From assembly GCF_004349065.1 (NCBI RefSeq), contig NZ_SMKZ01000015.1:62001-126000 (forward strand): a DNA stretch of 64,000 nt, read 5' to 3'. Position 1 is the first letter of the stretch, and the number at the start of each line of letters is the position of its first letter. Shown here piece after piece: positions 25,011 to 32,386 of the stretch. Below the pieces are notes generated by a model. That model was not told the origin of the DNA. It did no database searches and saw only the letters and a list, made by a program, of their open reading frames with translations. This stretch comes from Jiangella asiatica. Lineage in GTDB: Bacteria; Actinomycetota; Actinomycetes; Jiangellales; Jiangellaceae. The translations under genes were made by a program, and so were the position numbers.

Positions 25011-25705
25011 CCGAGCACCTCCACGCGCGAGCCGTCGCCGCTGGACAGCGCCACCGCCCGGTCGGTGCGGGCGAGGCAGCCGCGCATGGTCAGCTGCGCG
25101 GTGTAGTAGTCGATGTACCGGAACCCGTAGGTCTCGCCCCGCGCGAACGCCTGCCCCTCGATGGCTGCCCGCCACCGCTGGAACGCCGGCTCCGAGACCG
25201 CGACGTAGGTGTCGGCGGCGAACCCACGATCGTCCTCCCAGTTCTCGGCGTAGAGCAGCCGGCCGACTGCGTGCTGGTCGCCATCGGAGGGAGCCCACCC
25301 TGGCAGCCCGGCCAGGAAGCGGGCCCGTTCGGCGACGGTGGAGGCGTTCTCGTGGTCGGTGTGGATGCTGTGCTTCCAGTGCGCGATGAGCCAGTCCGGT
25401 TCAGCGGCGCGGATCAGTCGCGCCAGCCGAGCCGCGACGTCGTCGGTCGGCGTCAGAAAGCCGTCGGAGAGGTCGTCGAAGACGTGGAACTCCGCGCCGA
25501 TAGCCGCCGCGAACGCCTGCCCTTCCGCGATCTTCCGCGCCCTGTACTCGTCGACACCCAGCCGGGGGTGGCCGCGTTCGCCGGGCGTCAGCGCCACCAG
25601 GACGGCCCGGCCCCCGTCCTGGACGACCTGCGCCAGCAGCGGCCCGGCCGCCAGATCCATGTCACCGATGTGTCCGCCGACGGCCATGACCGTGCGCGCT
25701 GCCAC
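25007..25705 (-). CDS. PIG-L/LmbE-family deacetylase
   Basis: A 232-residue zinc-dependent de-N-acetylase of the LmbE/MshB type. The metal motif, normally AHPDD, reads GGHIGDMD near residue 10, keeping His and Asp. HTDH near residue 117 supplies the later metal His. Substrates in the family are N-acetylglucosaminyl conjugates. GTG at 25705 has a GGAGGAGG site, and the gene is coupled to the tandem GNAT gene. Confidence 0.85.
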   Translation of the reverse strand: MAARTVMAVGGHIGDMDLAAGPLLAQVVQDGGRAVLVALTPGERGHPRLGVDEYRARKIAEGQAFAAAIGAEFHVFDDLSDGFLTPTDDVAARLARLIRAAEPDWLIAHWKHSIHTDHENASTVAERARFLAGLPGWAPSDGDQHAVGRLLYAENWEDDRGFAADTYVAVSEPAFQRWRAAIEGQAFARGETYGFRYIDYYTAQLTMRGCLARTDRAVALSSGDGSRVEVLG

Positions 25706-25812
25706 GTGTGCTCCTCCTCCAGCCGCTGCCCATTTATCGGAACCGCCATCTTCTCCGGTCAGTTCCTCGTATAACGAACAGGCCCGTCCTTGACCGCAGG
25801 AGGTATCTGCTG

Positions 25813-26508
25813 ATGTCCCCCAAGACCCGCCGCCGTCTGCTCATCGCTGTGGGCGGTCTGGTAGCGCTGGTCGTGCTCGTCGTCGGCGGGACGTACCTCT
25901 ACATCAACGTCATCAACGACGACGCGCCCGCGCCGCTGGCGTTGGAGACGACCCCGCCGGACTCCACGTCGCGGCCGGTGGAGACGGCGGAGCTCGACGG
26001 CACCTGGTCGATCGCGGACGGGTCCGAGGCGGGCTACCGGGTGGACGAGGTCCTCAACGGCCAGGACAACACCGTCGTCGGCCGCACCAGCGAGGTGACC
26101 GGCGAGGTCACCGTCGCCGGCGGTGACGCCACCGCCGCCGAGGTGACGGTGGACATGGCCAGCATCACCACCGACAGCGGCAGCCGCGACGGTCAGTTCC
26201 GCGGCCCGATCATGCAGACCGACGACTTCCCGACCTCGACGTTCACGCTGACCGAGCCGGTCCCGCTCGACGAGCTCGACGGCAGCGGGCCGGTCAGCAT
26301 AACGGCCACCGGCGACCTGACGGTTCGCGACGTCACCCAGCCCATCGAGATCCAGCTCGACCTCCAGCTGGTCGGCGAGGAGGTCCAGGTGGCCGGCTCC
26401 GCGCAGATCACGTTCGCCGACTTCGAGGTGGACCCGCCGAACCTCGGCTTCGTCCGGGTCGAGGACGAAGGCACGGTCGAGTTCCTGCTGACCCTCAGCC
26501 GGGGCTGA
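25813..26508 (+). CDS. membrane-anchored YceI-family lipocalin-like protein
   Basis: A 231-residue protein with a basic N-terminus, one membrane helix (about 9-32), a short Pro/Thr linker and a YceI beta-barrel (about 60-231). Family landmarks are DGTWSIADGSEAGYRV, SITTDSGSRDGQF, TDDFPTSTF and the final FLLTLSR. YceI proteins bind long isoprenoid or amphiphilic ligands; here the domain faces outward. ATG at 25813 has an AGGAGG site, and a TATAAC -10-like hexamer lies at 25770-25775. Confidence 0.9.
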   Translation: MSPKTRRRLLIAVGGLVALVVLVVGGTYLYINVINDDAPAPLALETTPPDSTSRPVETAELDGTWSIADGSEAGYRVDEVLNGQDNTVVGRTSEVTGEVTVAGGDATAAEVTVDMASITTDSGSRDGQFRGPIMQTDDFPTSTFTLTEPVPLDELDGSGPVSITATGDLTVRDVTQPIEIQLDLQLVGEEVQVAGSAQITFADFEVDPPNLGFVRVEDEGTVEFLLTLSRG

Positions 26509-26526
26509 CGGGGCCACCTCGCGGTC

Positions 26527-27405
26527 TCAACGCGGCGGCGCCGGCGGCTCGTCGTCGCGTGCCGGTCCCGCCTCGCCGTCGGCCGGCGGTTCGGTGTCGG
26601 CCGGTCGCTGCGCAGGCGGCGGAGGTGGGACGACGCCAGCCGTCGTGGCCGCCGGCGTGGCGGCGGCTTCACCGGACGGGGCCTGGTTGCGGTTGCGAGA
26701 CAGGAAGAACAGCAGGGCGATCAACCCGACCACGACGACGATGACGAGAATCCACAGCCACAACGGCAGGCCGTCGCCGCCACCGCCGCCGGAGTCCGCG
26801 GACCGGGCGTTGATCTCGAGGTTCTCGCCGGGCACCGGGGTCCAGCTGACCGTGGTGCCGTCGAGTTCGCCGTTGTGGTCCAGTACCTCGCCCGGGAACG
26901 TGATGCTGACGTTCATCTCGAAGGAGTCCATCAACCCCTCGAGGTCGCCGAACTGCTCGGCCTCGGGGCCGAGCTGGTCCTGCAGACCCTCGAGGTCGCC
27001 GCTGGTCATCGAGCCGGGGTCGAGCTGGGACATGTCGAGGTTGCCGGAGACGATGATCTCCTCGCCCTCGTGGGTGATGCCCAAACCGCTCTCGGACTCG
27101 TCGAACTCCGAGAGCGCGACGTCGTCGAAGGTGTACTGCTGGCCGACGAAGTCGTCGTCCTCGTACTCCTCGGCCTCGGCACCCTCGGGCAGCCCTTCGG
27201 TACCGAAGCTCTCGAACAGGGCATCAGGGTCCTCGCCGACCGATTCGGCCATGGCGGCGGCGTCGCGGCTGAGCGCCAGCACCATCGTGCCGTCGACGGT
27301 GTCGTCGGAACTCACGTCGAGCTCTATGTCCATCTTCATGCAGCCGGTCAGCGCCATCGCCGCGACGGCCGCCACCAGCGCACGCACAGAAGTCGCACGT
27401 CTCAT
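26527..27405 (-). CDS. LppM-like lipoprotein (DUF3153)
   Basis: A 292-residue lipoprotein. The signal peptide ends at the lipobox LTGC (Cys about 21). An acidic, Asp/Glu-rich extracytoplasmic domain has the DUF3153 pattern (MKMDIELDVSSDDTVDGTMVLALS and FPGEVLDHNGE). After it come a C-terminal membrane helix (about 215-237) and a Pro-rich cytosolic tail. The layout matches mycobacterial LppM, which affects envelope lipids and phagosome interaction. The start at 27405 is chosen because the signal peptide begins there. Confidence 0.85.
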   Translation of the reverse strand: MRRATSVRALVAAVAAMALTGCMKMDIELDVSSDDTVDGTMVLALSRDAAAMAESVGEDPDALFESFGTEGLPEGAEAEEYEDDDFVGQQYTFDDVALSEFDESESGLGITHEGEEIIVSGNLDMSQLDPGSMTSGDLEGLQDQLGPEAEQFGDLEGLMDSFEMNVSITFPGEVLDHNGELDGTTVSWTPVPGENLEINARSADSGGGGGDGLPLWLWILVIVVVVGLIALLFFLSRNRNQAPSGEAAATPAATTAGVVPPPPPAQRPADTEPPADGEAGPARDDEPPAPPR

Positions 27406-27478
27406 GGGCGCAGCCTGGCACAAGGTCCGCGGTTTGGGCACCTCATCGACACCTCCAATCCCCGGTTACGGTGATCGG

Positions 27479-28369
27479 ATGCGGATCGTGTCGCTGTTGC
27501 CGTCGACGACGGAGATCGTCTTCACGCTCGGCGCCGGGGACGACGTCGTCGGGGTGACGTTCGAGTGCGACTTCCCCGAGGAGGCTCGGACCCGCCGGAT
27601 CGTGTCCACCAGCGCGCTGCCGGAGGGCCTGCCACCGGCCGAGATCGACCGGGTCGTCGCCGCCCGGATGGCCGCCGGCGAGGATCTCTACCACCTCGAC
27701 GAGGGCGCGCTGGCCGGCCTGGACGCGGACCTCGTGCTCACCCAGGACCTCTGCGCGGTCTGCGCCGTCGACGTCGCCGACGTGCGTGCCGCGCTGGACC
27801 ATCTGGCCTGCACGGCGGACGTGCTCACCGTCGATCCCGCCGACCTCGCGGAGGTGATCGAGTCGATCCGCACGATCGGCGTCGCGACGGGCACCAGCCA
27901 CCGGGCCGCCGAACTGGTGGACGCGCTCACCACCCGGCTGGCGGCGGTGCGTTCGGCCACCGCGGACCGCCGCCCCGTGCCGACGCTGGTGCTGGAGTGG
28001 ACCGATCCGCCGTTCGCGCCGGGGCACTGGGTGCCGGACATGGTCACCGCCGCGGGCGGGATCAACGTGCTGGGCCGCTCGGGCGAGAAGTCGTACCGCG
28101 TCGGCTGGCCTGAGGTGACGGCGGCAGGCGCGGAGGTGGTGGTCTGCGCGCCGTGCGGCTTCGGTCTAGACGAGTCGGCGCGCCTGGCGGCGGCGCTGAT
28201 GGAACGTGACGTGCTGCCGGCCGGCACGCCGGTGTGGGCGGTGGACGCGAACGCCTCGTTCGCGCGACCCGGCCCTCGGCTCGTCGACGGGGTGGAGGCG
28301 CTGGCCGCGGTCCTGCACCCCGAGGCCGTGGGCGACCCGGACCCGCGGCTGGCGCGGCGGGTGCGGTGA
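27479..28369 (+). CDS. cobalamin-binding-type periplasmic-binding-fold protein (BtuF-like)
   Basis: A 296-residue helical-backbone metal-receptor protein, beginning RIVSLLPSTTEIVFTLGAGDDVVGVT, the standard BtuF/FecB entry. It also has the EGLPPAEID segment, QDLCAVCAVD and VPDMVTAAGG. There is no signal peptide or lipobox, so unlike the E. coli protein it may stay in the cytosol. Homologues of this kind without transporter partners are common in actinobacteria and are annotated as cobalamin-binding. It starts divergently from the lppM-like gene, 73 bases away. Confidence 0.82.
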   Translation: MRIVSLLPSTTEIVFTLGAGDDVVGVTFECDFPEEARTRRIVSTSALPEGLPPAEIDRVVAARMAAGEDLYHLDEGALAGLDADLVLTQDLCAVCAVDVADVRAALDHLACTADVLTVDPADLAEVIESIRTIGVATGTSHRAAELVDALTTRLAAVRSATADRRPVPTLVLEWTDPPFAPGHWVPDMVTAAGGINVLGRSGEKSYRVGWPEVTAAGAEVVVCAPCGFGLDESARLAAALMERDVLPAGTPVWAVDANASFARPGPRLVDGVEALAAVLHPEAVGDPDPRLARRVR

Positions 28370-28379
28370 CCCCTGACGA

Positions 28380-28835
28380 TCACGGCACCCGGTCGGCCAG
28401 GATCTCCAGCGCCCGGTCGGCGTGCCGCTCCATGTCGAGCTCACTGCGGACGACCTCGATGACCCGGGAGTCGGTGCCGATGACGAACGTGTGCCGCTTG
28501 ACGGGGATCGGCCCAAGGCGGCGCCGGACGCCGAACTGGGACGCAACCGTGCGCTCGGGGTCGCTCAGCAGCGGGAAGCCGAAGCCGTGGCGGCCGGCGA
28601 ACTCCTGCTGCCGCTCCACGGCATCGGCGCTGATGCCGACCGGCTGGGCGCCCACCTCGGCGAACTGCGCGGACAGGTCGCGGAAGTGACAGACCTCTGC
28701 CGTGCAGCCCTTGGTCATCGCTCCCGGGTAGAAGAACAGGACCACCGGACCGGCCGACAGCAGCTCGCTCAGGCGCCGTGGTGTGCCGTCCTGGTCCGGG
28801 AGCTCGAAGTCCTCGACGAGATCACCAGCATCCAT
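28380..28835 (-). CDS. peroxiredoxin, BCP/PrxQ type
   Basis: A 151-residue atypical 2-Cys peroxiredoxin. The PxxxTxxC motif is PGAMTKGC (about residues 41-48), with a second Cys five residues on (GCTAEVC), the PrxQ spacing for resolving within one subunit. ATG at 28835 begins DAGDLVEDFELPDQDG. It lies just downstream of a glutathione-peroxidase-type gene on the same strand, giving a small peroxide-defence pair. Confidence 0.92.
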   Translation of the reverse strand: MDAGDLVEDFELPDQDGTPRRLSELLSAGPVVLFFYPGAMTKGCTAEVCHFRDLSAQFAEVGAQPVGISADAVERQQEFAGRHGFGFPLLSDPERTVASQFGVRRRLGPIPVKRHTFVIGTDSRVIEVVRSELDMERHADRALEILADRVP

Positions 28836-28897
28836 CGCTTCATCCTCGCATCCGGCCGGCCGCGAGCCGTTCGTGGATGTCGACGACGTCGCGGCGG

Positions 28898-29389
28898 TCA
28901 CCGCGGCAGGTGCGCCTCGATGGCCTCGACGATCTGTGCGGACTCCGGCTCGGTGCGCGGACGGAACCGGGCAACGACCGTCCCCTCGGCGTCGACCAGG
29001 AACTTCTCGAAGTTCCACTGGACGTCGCCCGCCTTGCCGTCGGCGTCGGACACCGCGGTCAGCTCCGTGTACAAAGGCTGCTGGTCCGCGCCGTTGACGT
29101 CGGCCTTCGCGAACAACGGGAACGTCACGCCGTACGTCGTCGAACAGAACGTCTTGATCTCGTCGGCGGTGCCCGGCTCCTGGCCGCCGAACTGGTTGGA
29201 CGGGAAGCCCAGGACGGTGAAGCCGCGGTCGGCGTAGCGCTCATGCAGCCGCTCGAGCCCTTCGTACTGCGGCGTCAACCCGCACCGGGAGGCGACGTTG
29301 ACCAGGAGCAGCACCGTGCCCTTGTAGTCGGCCAGCGCGGCCGGCGCTCCGTCGATGGTCTGAAGGGGAATGTCGTACAGGCTGGTCAT
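28898..29389 (-). CDS. glutathione peroxidase family, Cys type
   Basis: A 163-residue thioredoxin-fold peroxidase. The peroxidatic residue is Cys36 (ASRCGLTPQYE) in place of selenocysteine. The active-site Gln lies in the FPSNQFGGQEPG block and the Trp-Asn pair in WNFEKFLV near 125. Bacterial members generally use thioredoxin rather than glutathione. AGAGGAG precedes the ATG. The gap to the peroxiredoxin gene is 62 bases. Confidence 0.95.
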   Translation of the reverse strand: MTSLYDIPLQTIDGAPAALADYKGTVLLLVNVASRCGLTPQYEGLERLHERYADRGFTVLGFPSNQFGGQEPGTADEIKTFCSTTYGVTFPLFAKADVNGADQQPLYTELTAVSDADGKAGDVQWNFEKFLVDAEGTVVARFRPRTEPESAQIVEAIEAHLPR

Positions 29390-29486
29390 CGCGCTCCTCT
29401 GGACGGGCTGGCCGGTGCATTCGCTCGATGCAACCAGCGGGGTGCCCGGGTTCTTCCGGTCCCGCCGACACGGCATACTCGGGCGG

Positions 29487-29975
29487 GTGGAGATCCGAGA
29501 CGCACGCCCGGAGGACTGGCCGTCCATCTGGCCGTTCCTGCGCCAGATCCTCGCGGCCGGCGAGACGTACTCACTCCCGCGCCATCCCACCGAGGAGTGG
29601 GCCCGCGCGATGTGGATGCTCGAGCCGCCGGGACGGACGGTGGTCGCCGTCGACGACGCCGGGACGGTGCTCGGCTCGGCCAAGTTCGGCCCGAACCACC
29701 TGGGTCCGGCGGGTCACGTCTCCACCGCCAGCTTCATGGTGGCGCCCGACCACGCCCGCCGCGGCGTCGGCCGCGCGCTCGGCGAGCACGTGCTCGACCG
29801 GGCGCGCACCGAGGGATATCGCACCATGCAGTTCAACGCCGTCGTCGAAACGAACGACCGCGCCGTCGCTCTCTGGCGCTCGCTCGGCTTCGAGGTCATG
29901 ACCACGTTGCCGGAGGCGTTCGACCATCCGACGCACGGCTACGTCGGCCTGCACATCATGTATCGGCGGCTATAG
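29487..29975 (+). CDS. GNAT-family N-acetyltransferase
   Basis: A 162-residue single GNAT domain. The acetyl-CoA pyrophosphate loop is HARRGVGRALGEHV (about 91-104), and the later strand/helix ETNDRAVALWRSLGFEV is typical of phosphinothricin-acetyltransferase-like members. The GTG start at 29487 begins the fold directly (VEIRDARPED). It is divergent from the peroxidase pair. The substrate is unknown. Confidence 0.85.
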   Translation: MEIRDARPEDWPSIWPFLRQILAAGETYSLPRHPTEEWARAMWMLEPPGRTVVAVDDAGTVLGSAKFGPNHLGPAGHVSTASFMVAPDHARRGVGRALGEHVLDRARTEGYRTMQFNAVVETNDRAVALWRSLGFEVMTTLPEAFDHPTHGYVGLHIMYRRL

Positions 29976-29980
29976 CGCGG

Positions 29981-30136
29981 CTACCAGTAGTGACGACGGC
30001 CGGCGAGCGGGCGGCCGACGGCGCCGAGGACGTAGAGCACCACGCCGACGATCAGGAGGATGATGCCGATCGTCGTCAGGATGCTCAGGCTGGTGAACAG
30101 TCCGATGAGTAAGAGAACGACACCGAGGATGATCAT
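29981..30136 (-). CDS. DUF6131 small membrane protein
   Basis: A 51-residue protein with two hydrophobic helices (IILGVVLLLIGLF and TIGIILLIVGVVLYVLG) and a C-terminal RPLAGRRHYW, the pattern of DUF6131. It starts at 30136 behind a purine-rich stretch with GGAGG further upstream. It converges on the acetyltransferase gene with a five-base gap. Function is unknown; such peptides are often stress-induced. Confidence 0.8.
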   Translation of the reverse strand: MIILGVVLLLIGLFTSLSILTTIGIILLIVGVVLYVLGAVGRPLAGRRHYW

Positions 30137-30218
30137 GGGGGGCTCCGTTCCTCCGAGTGAATGGGACGTGCAGCGCATTCGTCCCATACCCGGTGGAATG
30201 ACCTTCATTCTCGGCTGA

Positions 30219-31178
30219 TCATGACCTCGTCCCGCTCAGGTCGCGGCGGCGCAGGTCGCTCAGCCACGCCTGGACCCGTTCGACATCGGGCTCGGCCGGC
30301 AGGAACGTCGTGGCCGCCGCCGCCTCCAGGCGCTGCTGCACCTCCATGCGCCACGACTCCACCTGGTCCCAGGGCAGTTGACCGGCGCGCACCTGGGTCA
30401 GCCGCTCCTCGTGACCGGCGACAGCTCCGACTGCGTCACCGGTGCGCAGCAGCGCGATCCCGGCCAGCAGCACGCGCACGAGGTCGGCCGCCAGCGCCCA
30501 CCGGTGCTGGCTGCGATGCCGCTCGCTGGTCTCGAGCTGCTCGCCGAGCTCCAGCTGGTCGCCCTGCTCCAGCTCCTTGAACTGCTCCAGGACGGACGTG
30601 GCGTACCGCGGGGCGATCGACTGGGACAGGAACGCGAGGCGAAGGTCCCGGAGCTCCCGTCCGGCGTCGCTGACCCAGATGGTGCGCGGCGACCAGAGCA
30701 GCTCGTGGCAGGTGGGGTCGCCTTCGAGTGCGAGCCGGCAGAACGCCTCGACCTCCCACGACAGCCAGCCAGCACCCGGGCCGCTCACCTGCTCCGCCGG
30801 AGGGCTCAGCGACCACAACGTGTCGGTGGGCGCCTGGAAGACGCCGCGGACGGCCGCGGGCCGGTTGCCGTCGGCCGGGATCACGTCGGACCGGTGACCG
30901 ACCTCCGCCGCCAGGATCGTGCGCTCGACGACCAGACGCTCCGGTGACGGGGTCGGCGCCGGCGCGGGTGGCGGGCTCGACCCGTGCCCGACCGTCATCA
31001 GCCGCTCGCCGGGTGCGTCGACCAGCCGCCCGTTGACCAGCGCGACGGTGTAGGCGCCGCCGGTGTCGTGGACGATGCGACCGGCGATGCCGCGGCCGGT
31101 GCCGGCACCCGCCGCGTCGGCCGCCTCGCCGGTGACCACCACGTGTGTGCCAAGCGGAACCCGGGGCGGTTCGTTCAT
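30219..31178 (-). CDS. RlaP-like nucleotidyltransferase-fold protein with SH3-like N-terminus, probably inactive
   Basis: A 319-residue protein. Residues 7-65 look like a small SH3-like beta domain (GTHVVVTG ... VNGRLVDAPGERLM). The rest follows the RNA-repair/PF10127 nucleotidyltransferase pattern: VRGVFQAP, WSLSPPAEQV, WEVEAFCRLALEGDPTCHELLWSP, then a long helical part. Where active members have GSRAYGL and the DxD metal motif, this protein has GHRSDVIPADGNRPAAV at the same place. Both acidic metal ligands and the GS motif are therefore missing. Substrate and role are unknown. Confidence 0.75.
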   Translation of the reverse strand: MNEPPRVPLGTHVVVTGEAADAAGAGTGRGIAGRIVHDTGGAYTVALVNGRLVDAPGERLMTVGHGSSPPPAPAPTPSPERLVVERTILAAEVGHRSDVIPADGNRPAAVRGVFQAPTDTLWSLSPPAEQVSGPGAGWLSWEVEAFCRLALEGDPTCHELLWSPRTIWVSDAGRELRDLRLAFLSQSIAPRYATSVLEQFKELEQGDQLELGEQLETSERHRSQHRWALAADLVRVLLAGIALLRTGDAVGAVAGHEERLTQVRAGQLPWDQVESWRMEVQQRLEAAAATTFLPAEPDVERVQAWLSDLRRRDLSGTRS

Positions 31179-31333
31179 CGCGGCACCAGCCCCGGCTCGG
31201 CGTGGAGCGACGACGATGTCCCGCACAGTCCAGACATGAGCATCATTGTCTCGCGCCGCCCGCGGCGGCGACCCGGGATTCACGCGCTTTCACCCGAATG
31301 GAGCAGACCGACCACGCCGGTAGGTTGAGTTTC

Positions 31334-32008
31334 ATGAGCCAGGACCAGTGGAACGCCGTCGACCGTTACCTCATCGAGCACCTGTTGCCAGCCGACCCGC
31401 AGCTCGACGCGGCGTTGCTGGCCAGCGACACCGCCGGGCTGCCGGCCATCAACGTCGCTCCCAACCAGGGCAAGCTGCTGCACCTGCTGGCCCGCGTCGC
31501 CGGTGCGCGGCGCATCCTCGAGATCGGCACGCTCGGCGGCTACAGCACCATTTGGCTGGGCCGGGCGCTGCCCGACGACGGCCGCCTGATCACGCTGGAG
31601 GCCGATCCCGCGCACGCCGCCGTCGCCACCGACAACCTCGCCAGGGCCGGCCTGGCGGACCGGGTCGACGTGCGGGTCGGCAAGGCCCTGGAGACACTGC
31701 CGTTGCTGGAGGCCGAGAACGCGGGCCCGTTCGACCTGGTCTTCATCGATGCCGACAAGCCCAGCAACCTCGAGTACTTCTCCTGGGCGCTGCGGTTGTC
31801 GCGGCGCGGCAGCGTGATCGTCGTCGACAACGTCGTGCGCCGCGGCGCGATCATCGACGCCACGACCGGCGACCCGTCGGTCGACGGCACTCGCCGGCTG
31901 TTCGAGCACGTGTCCGCCGAGCCGCGGGTGACGGCGACGGCGGTGCAGACCGTCGGCGGCAAGGGCCACGACGGCTTCCTGCTCGCCCTCGTCACCGCGG
32001 ACGTCTGA
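31334..32008 (+). CDS. class I SAM-dependent O-methyltransferase
   Basis: A 224-residue methyltransferase of the caffeoyl-CoA/catechol O-methyltransferase family. Motifs: LEIGTLGGYSTIWLGRAL (SAM loop, about 61-78), LITLEADP, FDLVFIDADKPSNLEYF with the metal-ligand aspartates, and VIVVDNVVRRG with the third metal ligand. It needs a divalent cation and methylates a catechol-like hydroxyl; the acceptor is unknown. Its start is divergent from the RlaP-like gene. Confidence 0.92.
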   Translation: MSQDQWNAVDRYLIEHLLPADPQLDAALLASDTAGLPAINVAPNQGKLLHLLARVAGARRILEIGTLGGYSTIWLGRALPDDGRLITLEADPAHAAVATDNLARAGLADRVDVRVGKALETLPLLEAENAGPFDLVFIDADKPSNLEYFSWALRLSRRGSVIVVDNVVRRGAIIDATTGDPSVDGTRRLFEHVSAEPRVTATAVQTVGGKGHDGFLLALVTADV

Positions 32009-32098
32009 CTCAGTGCCACGCCGTGGAGCTCCACATCCGCGACCGATGCGGAGCTGCGCGGGCCGTCGCTATCATCGTCCCGGCGATCGGAGGGCCAC

Positions 32099-32386
32099 GT
32101 GTCTGACGACATCCCCAACCCCTACCTGGCGGCCCTGAGGGAGGCCCGGGACGATGCCGGGCCGGTCGCTGACGGCATCCGCGAGGAACTGCGCGGCGTC
32201 AAGGACGCGATGGATGCCGGCGCCTGGGTCAGTAGTGCGGCCGACGAGTTCTACACCGCGCTCACCACACAGAACACTCGGTTGGATGCCGCTGCCGACG
32301 AGGCCATCTCCGACCTCGACTCCGCGATCGAGGGCCGGCCGGAGATGGTCCCGCCGGACTCCCGCGACGGCCGGTGGAAACCGTAG
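32099..32386 (+). CDS. WXG100-like helical protein, first gene of toxin cassette
   Basis: A 95-residue acidic helical-hairpin protein with a WVS turn at residues 43-45 (GAWVSSAADEFY) in place of WxG. This is the style of ESX/type VII secretion partner proteins. GTG at 32099 follows GGAGGG, and a TATCAT hexamer at 32070-32075 is a possible -10. The stop directly abuts the toxin ATG (0-base gap), so the two are probably made and exported as a pair. No type VII secretion machinery lies in the window. Confidence 0.7.
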   Translation: MSDDIPNPYLAALREARDDAGPVADGIREELRGVKDAMDAGAWVSSAADEFYTALTTQNTRLDAAADEAISDLDSAIEGRPEMVPPDSRDGRWKP

